Shown here piece by piece: positions 8,392-16,614 of a stretch of 27,563 nucleotides of DNA. Under the pieces are notes generated by a model. The model was given only the letters and a program-made list of their open reading frames with translations, was not told where the DNA came from and made no database searches. Source of the stretch: Acholeplasmataceae bacterium (GTDB lineage Bacteria; Bacillota_I; Bacilli_A; Acholeplasmatales; Acholeplasmataceae); assembly GCA_023264085.1 (NCBI GenBank), contig JALQTF010000036.1:1-27563 (forward strand). Reading direction: 5' to 3'. Position 1 is the stretch's first letter, and every line of letters begins with the position of its first letter. Position numbers and translations under genes: made by a program.

Positions 8392-8426
8392 ATAAAAAAA
8401 GAAGGGGGATACATATGTATCCCCTT
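8392..8426 (-). terminator. Terminator of the cold-shock gene
   Basis: The palindrome GGGGATACATATGTATCCCC (8405-8424) is followed on the minus strand by CTTCTTTTTTT. Confidence 0.85.
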
Positions 8427-8441
8427 AAAACCTATTGAATA

Positions 8442-8639
8442 TTATAGTTTAGTAACATTCGCAGCTTGTGGACCACGATCGCCATCATTAACATCAAATT
8501 CTACTTGGTCACCTTCTTGAAGTGATTTGTAACCTTCAACTTGAATTGCTGAAAAGTGTACAAAAATGTCTTTGCCTTCTTCTGAAGAGATAAATCCGTA
8601 TCCCTTGTCAGAGTCAAACCATTTGACTGTGCCTTTCAT
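8442..8639 (-). CDS. csp: Cold-shock protein (CspA/CspB family)
   Basis: A 65-residue OB-fold nucleic acid chaperone that melts RNA structure, in the cold and in normal growth. It begins MKGTVKWFDSDKGYGFIS, with RNP1 (KGYGFIS) and RNP2 (DIFVHFSAI) RNA-binding motifs, and ends in GDRGPQAANVTKL, all typical. ATG 8639 has AAGGAG six bases upstream; earlier in-frame codons are in the leader. It has its own promoter and terminator, with an untranslated leader of roughly 40 bases, much shorter than the cold-sensing leader of E. coli cspA. Confidence 0.96.
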   Translation of the reverse strand: MKGTVKWFDSDKGYGFISSEEGKDIFVHFSAIQVEGYKSLQEGDQVEFDVNDGDRGPQAANVTKL

Positions 8640-8682
8640 GTAAATCTCCTTAATTTTTTCATGTGCTTTACACACACGAGTC

Positions 8683-8711
8683 ATTATACATGAAAGTGAT
8701 GAATAATACAA
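8683..8711 (-). promoter_or_regulatory. Promoter of the cold-shock gene
   Basis: On the minus strand TTGTAT, 17 bases, then a perfect TATAAT. Confidence 0.78.
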
Positions 8712-8724
8712 TGTTTTTATTTAT

Positions 8725-10500
8725 TTATTCAAATTGACTGTTAAAGAGTGATGCATAAAATCCTTTATTTTCAAGTAGTGTTTCATGATTGCCAAGTTCA
8801 ATCATTTTACCAAAGTGAATGACCATGATAAGATCAGCATCTTGAATTGTCGATAATCTGTGTGCAATCACAAACGTTGTTTTGTCTTTCATCATTGCTT
8901 TCATACTTTGATGAATTTTCATTTCAGTTTCTGTATCAACATTTGAGGTAGCTTCATCGAATATTAACATTTTTGATTCTGAGAGCATCGCACGTGCGAT
9001 TACAATGAGTTGTTTTTGACCTTTTGATATACTCGTACCATCATGTTTAATGATGGTATCATATCCTTCTTCTAGTGACTCTATAAAATCATGTATCTGT
9101 GCTGCTTTGGCAACTCTGATGACATCTTCTCTGGATACATTTTTGTTCCCATAGGCAATATTGTCATGAACAGACCCATAAAATACCCATGAATCTTGTA
9201 AAATCATTGAGAATGCTTTTCTTAAACTATCTCTTTTAAACGATAAGACTGGTTTGCCATCGACAACAATACCACCTTGTTGTGGGTCATAGAAACGCAT
9301 GAGAAGATTGACAAGTGTCGTTTTTCCTGAACCTGTAGGACCAACAATCGCAACCACTTTCCCTTCTGGCGCTTCTACATTAATATTTTCTAATACTGTT
9401 GTCTGTCCATCGTATGAAAATGCAACATCATTTAAGTGTATGTCTCCACCTTTTGCATCATAGTCTGTGGCATCTTCTGTATCTTTAACTTCTTCTTCAC
9501 TATCTAATACTTGAAAAACTCTTTCTGCGGCAGCGAGTGCACTTTGAATCTCAGCAAACAATCCTGATAATTGATTGATCGGTCCTGAAAAACGTCTTGA
9601 GTACAATGTAAAGCTTGTGAGAATCGCAAGTGTCATCATATTTCTAATGTATAAAAGACCTCCAAAAACACCAACGAGTGCCATCGATAAATTCGAAATA
9701 AATCCGACACTCGGCATGACAGCTGTTGAATAGTACCCTGCTTGATAGGAGGCATCTCTTGTCTCAGCATTAATGACATCAAAATCCTCTTTGACATCAT
9801 TTTCAATCACATACGCTTGAATGGTTTGAATGCCTGTGATCATTTCTTCAGAGAATCCATTTAATTCTCCAAGCTTTTTATTTCTAATTCTAAATTTTTG
9901 TTTGACGACTTTTGAAAGAACTGTTGTTAATACTATTGTTAAAGGAATTGTGAATGCAAAGATTAATACTAATAATGGCGCAGTAAGTATCATAACTGTT
10001 AAGGATACAATGATGGTTAAAAATGAAGTAAATAAAACAATGACATCACTTGCGAGTGACTGATTAATCGTATCAATATCATACGTCATACGTGAGATGA
10101 TATCTCCTGTTTGGTTATTATCAAAATATTTAATTGGTAATCGATTTAACTTATTAAAAACATCTTGTCGCATTTCAAAGACAACTGCTTTAGAAATACG
10201 AATCATCATGACAGATATCATGTACATTAAAAGTGCACTCAACACATAAAAGATGATCATTAGAGTTCCATATAAAAACACACTTGCAAAATCAACACCA
10301 TTTTCCATCGCACCGATGGTCTGACCTGTCAAATAAGGACCGATAAGAGAAAATGCATTCGATAATATTGTAAATATCAACGCAACAACAAGTCTAAATT
10401 TATAACGCATTAAATAATTCCATAATCGTTTATAAACATACGCTTTATTTGTTACTTTATGTTTCTTAGTTTCTTTTGGAGGATTGAACTGCATCATCAT
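8725..10500 (-). CDS. Heterodimeric ABC exporter subunit with catalytic Glu (LmrD/BmrD-like)
   Basis: A half-transporter of 591 residues: six membrane helices (about 35-315) then one ATPase domain (about 350-585). Walker A is GPTGSGKTT, the Q-loop is in MILQDSW, Walker B is MLIFDEATS with the catalytic Glu, and the switch His is present in VIAHRLST. Its signature is degenerate, SKGQKQ instead of SGGQ. This complements the partner encoded just upstream, whose signature is normal but whose catalytic Glu and His are changed, the hallmark of heterodimeric exporters such as LmrCD, BmrCD and TM287/288. ATG 10500 has AGGAGG nine bases upstream and overlaps the partner's stop by four bases. Likely exports drugs or lipids; the substrate cannot be read. 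Confidence 0.92.
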   Translation of the reverse strand: MMMQFNPPKETKKHKVTNKAYVYKRLWNYLMRYKFRLVVALIFTILSNAFSLIGPYLTGQTIGAMENGVDFASVFLYGTLMIIFYVLSALLMYMISVMMIRISKAVVFEMRQDVFNKLNRLPIKYFDNNQTGDIISRMTYDIDTINQSLASDVIVLFTSFLTIIVSLTVMILTAPLLVLIFAFTIPLTIVLTTVLSKVVKQKFRIRNKKLGELNGFSEEMITGIQTIQAYVIENDVKEDFDVINAETRDASYQAGYYSTAVMPSVGFISNLSMALVGVFGGLLYIRNMMTLAILTSFTLYSRRFSGPINQLSGLFAEIQSALAAAERVFQVLDSEEEVKDTEDATDYDAKGGDIHLNDVAFSYDGQTTVLENINVEAPEGKVVAIVGPTGSGKTTLVNLLMRFYDPQQGGIVVDGKPVLSFKRDSLRKAFSMILQDSWVFYGSVHDNIAYGNKNVSREDVIRVAKAAQIHDFIESLEEGYDTIIKHDGTSISKGQKQLIVIARAMLSESKMLIFDEATSNVDTETEMKIHQSMKAMMKDKTTFVIAHRLSTIQDADLIMVIHFGKMIELGNHETLLENKGFYASLFNSQFE

Positions 10501-12227
10501 AAGACGGTACCTCCTAATTGATGTTTCACAATAAGTTGATACCCCGGATTATTTTTTAGCAGTGTTGCATGATCGCCAATATCGATCACTTTTCCATGAT
10601 CTAAATAAATGATGACATCACAATGTCTAATTGAAGCAATACGTTGTGCGATGATAATCATCGTCGTATCTTGATAGTTTTCTTGTAATGCGTGTCGTAA
10701 CTTTTGATCTGTTTGATAATCAAGTGCACTCGTTGCATCATCAAAAATTAAAATGTCTGGTTTTTTATAAAGCGCTCTAGAAATAAGTATACGTTGTTTT
10801 TGACCACCTGAAATATTCGTGCCAGATGTTGTAAGTTCTGTATGAATTCCATCTTCTTTATCAAAAACAAAGGATGCTTGTGCATCTTTTAAAGCATGAT
10901 CTATTGCTTGATCTTCATGATTCAAAGAAACATTAAATGCAATATCATCATGAAAAATCATATCTTGTTGCATGACGGCACCAATATGTTGACGGAGTGA
11001 TTTCAGATCGTAATCCTTAATATCTTTCCCAAATATGTGAATTGCACCTTGATCGACATCATATAATCTCAATAATAATTTTGCAATGGTAGATTTCCCG
11101 CTTCCAGTTGCACCGATAATACCTAATTTCTGACCTTTAAAAAGTTTAAATGAAACATCTTTTAACTGATTGGTCTTCTTAAGATATGAAAACGTAACAT
11201 GATGAAATTCAATATGCGGAACATGTTCTTTCGTTTCATACAATAATGTTCCGTTATGAATATCAATGTCAGTATGTAATACTTCTTCCACACGTTCACT
11301 TGATGCAGCTGCTCTTGAAGATAAAACAAAAATACGCGTAATCCCCATCATCGCATTCAAAATAATGGTGAAATAGGTGACAAAAGCCATAATTGCACCA
11401 ATTTGTGTAAACCCTAATGATAACCTGTACGCACCAATTACTAATACAATTACAAGTCCGATATTCATCACAATGTTCATCATTGGATTGACACGTGCCA
11501 TCACTTTATTTGCATATTGTTCTGATTCATTGGACGTTTGATTAATGTTTCTAAATTGATCCATTTCATAATCATTCATAGAGAGTGCACGAACCACTCG
11601 CGCACCGGTAATAAACTCTCTCAATTTTCGAATGAGTTGATCCATTAAAAACTGATTCTTTTTATAAAGAGGAATCCCTTTTTTAGATGCTTGAAAAATA
11701 ATGAGTGACACAAATGGTAACATCGCAATCATGACAAGTGTCAAAACTGCATCAAAGGAAAAAGAGAGTAATATGCCACCAATAAGTAAGACTGGCGCAC
11801 GAATCCCTAATCTTTGTATGATTGCAGCTGCTCTATAAATATTGTATGTATCTGTTGTCATTCTTGAAATAAGTGAAGGTTTTGAAAAAGTATCGATATC
11901 TTGTGATGATAAATTTTCAATTGCTAAAAATAAATCGCTTCTTAAGGTCTCAACAGCTCGAGATGCAATATATTCTGAACTCCTATTTGCAGTCACATTG
12001 AGTATCCATCCCAATAAAGCAATGAGTACCATGAGTCCACCATTCAAATAAATCGGTAATAGTGAGTCTCCTGGATTTAATGAGGGAATCTGCGTATCAA
12101 TCATATACGCTATTAAAAAAGGAATCATAAGATCCGCGAGTGCCGCTATCGATTTTAATAATAATGCAAACGACAGCCTAAGTTTATAAGGTTTTAGCAT
12201 TTCAAAGATAAACGTCATAGTTGTCAA
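10497..12227 (-). CDS. Heterodimeric ABC exporter subunit with degenerate ATP site (LmrC/BmrC-like)
   Basis: A half-transporter of 576 residues with six membrane helices (about 15-300) and a C-terminal ATPase domain. Walker A is GATGSGKST and the signature ISGGQKQ is canonical, but Walker B ends in IFDDATS (Asp where the catalytic Glu should be) and the switch His is Gln (IIAQRIAS). The pair would therefore hydrolyse ATP at one site only. The membrane part holds LISRMTTD, the conserved coupling region. Start ATG 12227 has only a weak ribosome site (AGAG); ATG 12218 is an alternative. The upstream region also carries the promoter of the divergent tRNA-Thr gene, whose -35 box overlaps the first codons. 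Confidence 0.92.
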   Translation of the reverse strand: MTTMTFIFEMLKPYKLRLSFALLLKSIAALADLMIPFLIAYMIDTQIPSLNPGDSLLPIYLNGGLMVLIALLGWILNVTANRSSEYIASRAVETLRSDLFLAIENLSSQDIDTFSKPSLISRMTTDTYNIYRAAAIIQRLGIRAPVLLIGGILLSFSFDAVLTLVMIAMLPFVSLIIFQASKKGIPLYKKNQFLMDQLIRKLREFITGARVVRALSMNDYEMDQFRNINQTSNESEQYANKVMARVNPMMNIVMNIGLVIVLVIGAYRLSLGFTQIGAIMAFVTYFTIILNAMMGITRIFVLSSRAAASSERVEEVLHTDIDIHNGTLLYETKEHVPHIEFHHVTFSYLKKTNQLKDVSFKLFKGQKLGIIGATGSGKSTIAKLLLRLYDVDQGAIHIFGKDIKDYDLKSLRQHIGAVMQQDMIFHDDIAFNVSLNHEDQAIDHALKDAQASFVFDKEDGIHTELTTSGTNISGGQKQRILISRALYKKPDILIFDDATSALDYQTDQKLRHALQENYQDTTMIIIAQRIASIRHCDVIIYLDHGKVIDIGDHATLLKNNPGYQLIVKHQLGGTVL

Positions 12228-12249
12228 CTCTACTTTATTGTGTTATTAT
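12221..12249 (+). promoter_or_regulatory. Promoter of tRNA-Thr
   Basis: TTGTCA, 17 bases, TATTAT; transcription would start a few bases before the tRNA. The reverse strand of the same stretch has TATAAT (12245-12250), a possible -10 for the ABC operon. Confidence 0.65.
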
Positions 12250-12258
12250 ATGTTCGCT

Positions 12259-12332
12259 GCCCCTATAGTTTAATGGCAAAACGCAGCAATGGTAATGCTG
12301 AAATACAAGTTCGATTCTCGTTAGGGGCACCA
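12259..12332 (+). tRNA. trnT: tRNA-Thr (anticodon GGT)
   Basis: The cloverleaf folds fully: acceptor GCCCCTA with TAGGGGC (12322-12328), D-stem GTTT/AAAC, anticodon stem CAGCA/TGCTG with loop ATGGTAA and anticodon GGT (12291-12293), T-loop TTCGATT and an encoded CCA (12330-12332). U33 is present; G1-C72 and C2-G71 are the known threonine identity pairs. Odd points are A at position 32 and one A-C mismatch in the T-stem. It would read ACC and ACT codons. Confidence 0.88.
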
Positions 12333-12353
12333 CTTTAGACATAGGTCTTTTTT

Positions 12354-13454
12354 TTATATGTTACAGACAAATGGTGATTTATAGCGCGTTGGATAAGACC
12401 AAAAAACCATTGTATCTTCGTTTTTTACATAGTTAAAGTATAACAAATCTTCTTCTTGTTGTTTGATAATTTGCTTGATTTTAGAAGCATCTTTATCCAC
12501 CCAAGCATGATATATCTCAAGAGATGCTTTCGCATCTTTTTTTATTAATAGATCCATGCATTTCGTCCATAAGGTATCATGAGAAAATACATGTGCCACA
12601 AAAAGTGTATCTAATAAAAATGAAGGGTCTTTTTTTCTATAGATAAGTTTATTGAGCGTCATGAATATTTCTGTTTGAATATTTGAATCCGTAATCCATT
12701 GATGCTGTAATCCTTTTAAAATAATCGAGAGAATCATGTCATCTTTTTTTAATGCATAAGGTAATGCGCGCCATTTAGTGATGAATGTATCAAACATAAA
12801 TGAAAGGTCATCACTGACATGACCTTGTATCAAGATTTGTGTCATTAATTGAAGATCAAATAATATATCATTGGATTTAATTTTTGTATACGCTTTAAAA
12901 TCACCATACATATGTTTATGCTCAATGAAAAAAGTTGGAAAAATTACCCAAGTATAATACATTGAGATAAATACGATAAAAATACTTAAATCAAAAGACA
13001 ATGAAAAAAACAAAGTCATCAGATATACAATCAAAGGTGATATTAATGTTATTAAAGGAGCAGCAAATAAAGAACCTTGATATGCTTTTTTTAACTGATG
13101 ATATTGTTTTTGATTTGTAACAGAAATAGATTTGGGTATGACGATGCCACCCATGAATTTAAGTAACTTAATATCATAAATATATTTAATTTTAGGATCA
13201 AACAAAATGCCAAAACCTAAAATAAAAATCGCTTTTATCGGAACTTTAAAAACGATAAACATCAATAAATGCGTCCATTCATGTATTGTAATCATCAGAA
13301 CGAATACAATAAAAAAAGCAAATATATAAGAGATGATTGGACCTTGATAAAACTTGATGAAATCGAAAAAAATAAGCATATAATAACTCAAACTAAGTAT
13401 CAAAAGCGGGAATATAAATTGTTTTAATAAAGCAAATAACACTTTTTTATGCAT
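12354..13454 (-). CDS. Membrane protein with HExxH motif, M50-like
   Basis: A 366-residue protein with about five or six hydrophobic helices in the first 190 residues and a soluble helical C-terminal half. The second helix region holds HEWTH (about 59-63), a zinc-binding HExxH inside a membrane helix as in site-2 proteases (M50) and their inactive relatives. A possible third ligand is the Asp in HMYGDF (about 185), but the LDG motif of true M50 proteases is not obvious. The C-terminal part (200-350) looks like a run of helical repeats, perhaps for protein binding. I do not recognise a named family. ATG 13454 has only a weak ribosome site. It lies between the two tRNA genes, on the opposite strand. 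Confidence 0.75.
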   Translation of the reverse strand: MHKKVLFALLKQFIFPLLILSLSYYMLIFFDFIKFYQGPIISYIFAFFIVFVLMITIHEWTHLLMFIVFKVPIKAIFILGFGILFDPKIKYIYDIKLLKFMGGIVIPKSISVTNQKQYHQLKKAYQGSLFAAPLITLISPLIVYLMTLFFSLSFDLSIFIVFISMYYTWVIFPTFFIEHKHMYGDFKAYTKIKSNDILFDLQLMTQILIQGHVSDDLSFMFDTFITKWRALPYALKKDDMILSIILKGLQHQWITDSNIQTEIFMTLNKLIYRKKDPSFLLDTLFVAHVFSHDTLWTKCMDLLIKKDAKASLEIYHAWVDKDASKIKQIIKQQEEDLLYFNYVKNEDTMVFWSYPTRYKSPFVCNI

Positions 13455-13469
13455 CTAAGATTGACTCTC

Positions 13470-13498
13470 TTGACAAGGTTTCATTTATTTGTTAATAT
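13470..13498 (+). promoter_or_regulatory. Promoter of tRNA-Gly
   Basis: A perfect TTGACA, 17 bases, then TAATAT; the tRNA begins 22 bases later. Confidence 0.75.
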
Positions 13499-13520
13499 AT
13501 ACAAGCAAAAAGCAAATATT

Positions 13521-13595
13521 GTGGGCGTCGTATAATGGTTATTACACGTGCTTGCCAAGCATGAAATGGGGGTTCGATTCTCCTCGCCCGCTCCA
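13521..13595 (+). tRNA. trnG: tRNA-Gly (anticodon GCC)
   Basis: Acceptor GTGGGCG pairs with CGCCCGC (one T-G wobble), D-arm GTAT...TTAC, anticodon stem CGTGC/GCATG with loop TTGCCAA giving anticodon GCC (13554-13556), T-loop TTCGATT, and encoded TCCA end. It has a consensus promoter and a following terminator. Confidence 0.93.
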
Positions 13596-13606
13596 AAAAC
13601 AAATTC

Positions 13607-13634
13607 AACTCATATTAAGTATGAGTTTTTTTAT
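13607..13634 (+). terminator. Terminator of tRNA-Gly
   Basis: AACTCATA pairs with TATGAGTT around TTAAG, followed by a T-run. Confidence 0.85.
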
Positions 13635-13635
13635 T

Positions 13636-13663
13636 AAAATAACGTGTAACCACACGTTATTTT
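13636..13663 (-). terminator. Terminator of the DUF402 gene
   Basis: AAAATAACGTGT pairs with ACACGTTATTTT around AACC. The stop codon of the DUF402 gene is inside the stem. The T-tract is short. Confidence 0.65.
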
Positions 13664-14181
13664 ATATTAAGATACATATCATAATATGCTTGGATTTGAC
13701 TATCATTAAATGGAAATTCATTTTTTTGAAGTTTCATTTTTAATTCTTTCAAATAATGTTGAATAATTGTGTCGATTTCATCGGGATAATGCATTTTAAG
13801 TTTATGATCTTCGTATTCTTGACGGTCTAATACGCGTATTCTTTTTGAAGGATACATTTTAATATCTAAATCATAATCTATGTATTTGATCGCTTCTTCA
13901 TCATAAATATAGGGACTTGCTAAATTACAATAATAATGAATCCCGTCTTCTTTTAACATCGCAATGATGTTATACCAAAAGTCATCAAAAAAAATACAAA
14001 TGGCAGGTTCTTTTGAATGCCAAGTTCTTCCATCTGCCTCAATCACTTTTGTTCTGTCATTTGCAGTAATGACATAATTTTGTGTAGCCTCTAACACAAC
14101 AGATTTTTTCCATACACGATGAATAGTTTTATTATGTTTATAGCTTTGGATGACAATATGCATCCCTTTTGATAATTTCAT
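13657..14181 (-). CDS. DUF402 protein, predicted nucleoside tri/diphosphate phosphatase
   Basis: A 174-residue member of the DUF402 (UPF0374) family, some of which hydrolyse nucleoside tri- and diphosphates using acidic metal-binding residues. The core motif is visible: HYYCNLASPYIYDE followed by IKYIDYDLDIKMYPS, with the conserved Asp cluster YIDYDLDI, and a later DRQEYEDHK acidic segment. The conserved basic residues around ICIFFDDFWYNII complete the family pattern. ATG 14181 is chosen over GTG 14187 because the latter forms part of the ribosome site AAGGTG. A TGTTATAAT promoter lies 15 bases before the start. Confidence 0.85.
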   Translation of the reverse strand: MKLSKGMHIVIQSYKHNKTIHRVWKKSVVLEATQNYVITANDRTKVIEADGRTWHSKEPAICIFFDDFWYNIIAMLKEDGIHYYCNLASPYIYDEEAIKYIDYDLDIKMYPSKRIRVLDRQEYEDHKLKMHYPDEIDTIIQHYLKELKMKLQKNEFPFNDSQIQAYYDMYLNIK

Positions 14182-14196
14182 AAGCACCTTAAGTTT

Positions 14197-14205
14197 ATTA
14201 TAACA
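14197..14205 (-). promoter_or_regulatory. Extended -10 promoter of the DUF402 gene
   Basis: Minus strand TGTTATAAT, directly after a small hairpin with a T-run (14211-14228), again with a predicted very short leader. Confidence 0.5.
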
Positions 14206-14270
14206 AAAAAAGTATCAGTTAAGATACCTTCTGTTTTATAAATTGGGTTGGGTGACCTATTTTAATACAA

Positions 14271-14341
14271 TTACGCACCCTTTGCAGAATTTACGCACCC
14301 CTAGCCCATTTTTACGCACCCTTAGTAAAATTCACGCACCC
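14271..14341. repeat. Four direct repeats of TTACGCACCC at 20-21 base spacing
   Basis: Copies lie at 14271-14280, 14291-14300, 14312-14321 and 14332-14341 (the last reads TCACGCACCC). Spacing is 20, 21 and 20 bases, close to two helix turns. The bases between are AT-rich and not conserved. The surrounding stretch 14206-14472 has no believable gene; apart from this repeat it holds only a small hairpin at 14211-14228. Confidence 0.85.
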
Positions 14342-14472
14342 TTAAAAATGCTTTTGTTTAGACTTTTTTATGGAACAAATTTCAAGTGTCAATTACTTTG
14401 TGTCAGAATGAACTATTTAACTATCTTATTATTGTTGGGTATTGAGCCTCATGTTTAGATTATTGTGTCAAA

Positions 14473-15366
14473 TTATAACGGTAAATCCTTCTTTGTGAAA
14501 ATTATATGACCTAATAAAAATGTTGCAACACCTACCACCAATAATATTGACAAGTTAAGATAATCAATATTTCCTTCAAGAATCGCATTAACATCATACA
14601 AAGTGATTAATGAGAAATAATTAAAAATATTGAGTGCATCAATACGAATGGCAGAGGGAATGACTGGAGATCCTAAAAGACCCAATATTGTGGATACAAG
14701 AAAGAATATCGAAATCCCCCCTCCTAGTCCTGTTGCATTTTTACTTTTGTTAAACCATGCAGATGTCAAAAAATTGATACCGCTTATTGAAAACATCGTA
14801 ATAAACGCTGCAATCGTCAGTTTCACTAAATCGCTATTTGTAATCATTAATTCTTGGTTATTAATAATTAATATTGTTAATAATCCAGTAACGAGTATAA
14901 TCATATACATCATAAATAAAGATAACAACATAAAGGCAATCTGAGTTAAAGTCACAACTTTTCTTTTTGTTGGGGTTGAAAGGACATAAGCCATTGATCC
15001 ACTATCTATCTGTCCAGCAAGCAAACTATTCGAAACTACAATCACGTAAACTAAAGGCAATAATAATCCAGCAATTTTAAAGAAAATGGTACCAACTACA
15101 AGATGATCAATATTTAAATCCACAATTTCATTAAGAGAATTTGTAACTACTTCAGGCATCTGTGAAAGAATGCTGTTTGATATTTCGGATTTTGCAGTTT
15201 CACTATCAATACCATTGTTTGTCAAAGCTACATATTGCAAAAGAGCAGAATTCACAATTGTGTCAATCTTTTCTGGGGAAAATCCGTGTTCTTCGAATAA
15301 AATCATTGTTTCTTGATCAATTTGAGAAGCAAAAGAAAATCTGACAATATTACTTGAAATGGTTTG
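14473..15366 (-). pseudogene. ABC-2 type permease, N-terminally truncated
   Basis: The fragment encodes the C-terminal part of an ABC-2 permease: a non-membrane stretch (the outer loop that normally follows helix 1), then five hydrophobic helices, ending HIIFTKKDLPL, a typical end for the family. The block DSGSMAYVLSTPTKRKVV is the conserved inner-loop motif after helix 2. The first membrane helix is missing; the frame is open upstream of the apparent ATG (15306) as far as a TAG at 15367-15369 and then overlaps an unrelated MFS fragment. No ribosome site precedes ATG 15306 and no ATPase gene is nearby. I judge it a remnant left by a rearrangement. Confidence 0.75.
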
Positions 15367-15803
15367 CTAGACCTCTATTTGGATATTTAATCGATCGTCT
15401 TGGTTTGATTAAACCAAGTCTTATCAGTTTATCTTTAATTGGGCTTGCTGCAATCATGGGCATCTTAAATCAAGGACAAAGCTTTTTCTTATACATATTA
15501 ACTTATGGATTATTTTGGTTTAATTTAGGTGCTTGGTTATCGATTATGCCATCTATGATCAAAGCTTATTACGGATCAAACTATTATGCAAGAGTTTATG
15601 GCATGATCTTTACTGCTTATGGATTAGGTGTAATCATCTCAACATTAATATCTGGATCGATTATCGATGCTTTAGGGGATACCTTATATTTATACATATC
15701 TATTTTAGGTTTATTAGGATTTGGTTATATATTTATATATAAACTCAAATCTTATGAACCTTTGGAAGATAAGGCTTTAAATGTTTCTAAAATCAAGGTA
15801 TAA
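15345..15803 (+). pseudogene. MFS transporter fragment (OFA-like), C-terminal half only
   Basis: About 150 codons with five to six membrane helices correspond to the second half of a major facilitator protein. ARPLFGYLIDRLGLIKP is the helix 7-8 loop motif (family form GRxxWGxLSDRxG), and YYARVYGMIFTAYGLGV is typical of oxalate/formate antiporter-like members. The first six helices are absent; the frame opens just after a TGA at 15342-15344, with only a TTG (15354) as possible start and no ribosome site. It therefore lost its 5' end at the junction with the ABC-2 fragment. It may still be transcribed toward the regulator gene 36 bases downstream, but it cannot make a complete carrier. Confidence 0.75.
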
Positions 15804-15804
15804 T
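15776..15804 (+). promoter_or_regulatory. Possible promoter of the GntR/RCK_C regulator
   Basis: TATAAT at 15799-15804 overlaps the MFS stop codon; a weak -35 (TTTAAA) lies 17 bases before. This would let the regulator be expressed despite loss of the upstream gene's start. Confidence 0.45.
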
Positions 15805-15838
15805 AAAAATATAAAAACATTTGAAATGGATGGATCTT

Positions 15839-16453
15839 ATGAAATCAAGTGAACATATATCAAGATATGAAGAAATCGCTTATTTAATCGCTAAAAGAAT
15901 TGTATCAGGAAACATTAAAGAAAACGATAAATTAAAAGGAAGATCTTTAATATCATCAGAATATAATGTCTCAAGTGAAACAGTAAGAAAAGCAATGCAG
16001 CTTCTTTCTAACTATAACGTTGTTACAGTTAAGGAAAGAAGTGGTATTTATGTTTTATCAAATACACATGCTAAAGCATACATCAAACACTTTGAGCATC
16101 AGAGATCAAATAAAAATGCTGTTCAAGAAGCTGCTAAGCTTCTAGAACAATCAGCTAAAATCAATCAACAACTTGAAAAGAAATTTAAACAAATCGTTAG
16201 CATTTATGAAAAAGATGTCTTTCCTTTTCCATATTTCATATACGAAATCCATGATGATTCACCATTTGTCAATAAAACCATAGAATCCCTAAATTTTTAT
16301 GATCAAACAGGTGGGATGATTATAGCAGCTGAATATCAAAACATACTTACGCAAATCCCGTCACCAGAAACGAAACTAAAAGCCCAAATGACACTATACA
16401 TTTTAGGGGATAAAACCATTAAAGATAAAACGTTTCATTTCTTTAATGAGTAA
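15839..16453 (+). CDS. GntR-type regulator with C-terminal RCK_C domain (BusR-like)
   Basis: The 204-residue protein has an N-terminal winged helix (about 5-75) with SSEYNVSSETVRKAMQLLS as the recognition region of GntR proteins, a charged coiled-coil (about 80-130), and a C-terminal RCK_C/TrkA_C domain (about 135-200) with NKTIESLNFYDQTGGMIIAA. This order and length match BusR, which binds cyclic di-AMP through its RCK_C domain and represses osmolyte or ion uptake genes. Ligand binding here is inferred from the domain. ATG 15839 is preferred to TTG 15821 and ATG 15830, but the ribosome site (GGATGG) is weak for all. Its neighbour is the MFS fragment, so its original target may have been lost. 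Confidence 0.82.
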   Translation: MKSSEHISRYEEIAYLIAKRIVSGNIKENDKLKGRSLISSEYNVSSETVRKAMQLLSNYNVVTVKERSGIYVLSNTHAKAYIKHFEHQRSNKNAVQEAAKLLEQSAKINQQLEKKFKQIVSIYEKDVFPFPYFIYEIHDDSPFVNKTIESLNFYDQTGGMIIAAEYQNILTQIPSPETKLKAQMTLYILGDKTIKDKTFHFFNE

Positions 16454-16475
16454 CAAACTCACTTTATAAACCCAT

Positions 16476-16501
16476 AAGAACTCCCATGAGTTCTTTTTCT
16501 T
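16476..16501 (+). terminator. Terminator after the GntR/RCK_C gene
   Basis: AAGAACTC pairs with GAGTTCTT around CCAT, followed by TTT and further T residues. Confidence 0.85.
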
Positions 16502-16614
16502 TAATCCCTCATGAATTGTTACATATACCATATAAACAATCTTTATTATTGTCGATAACAAACAATGAAATCATTTATGAATAAAGATATAGTGAACATG
16601 AAGGAGTGATGAAA

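Noticed and set aside
12337..12355. Terminator for tRNA-Thr
   Set aside because: Only a four-base stem (AGAC/GTCT) precedes a T-run; too weak to list as a feature though it may act.
13489..13743. Open frame over the tRNA-Gly gene
   Set aside because: It runs through the promoter, the tRNA and two terminator hairpins; no ribosome site and no coding character.
14271..14341. CRISPR array
   Set aside because: Repeats are only 10 bases with 10-11 base gaps and there are no cas genes.
14243..14458. 71-codon open frame across the TTACGCACCC repeats
   Set aside because: It starts with TTG without a ribosome site and its first half is just the repeat array translated.
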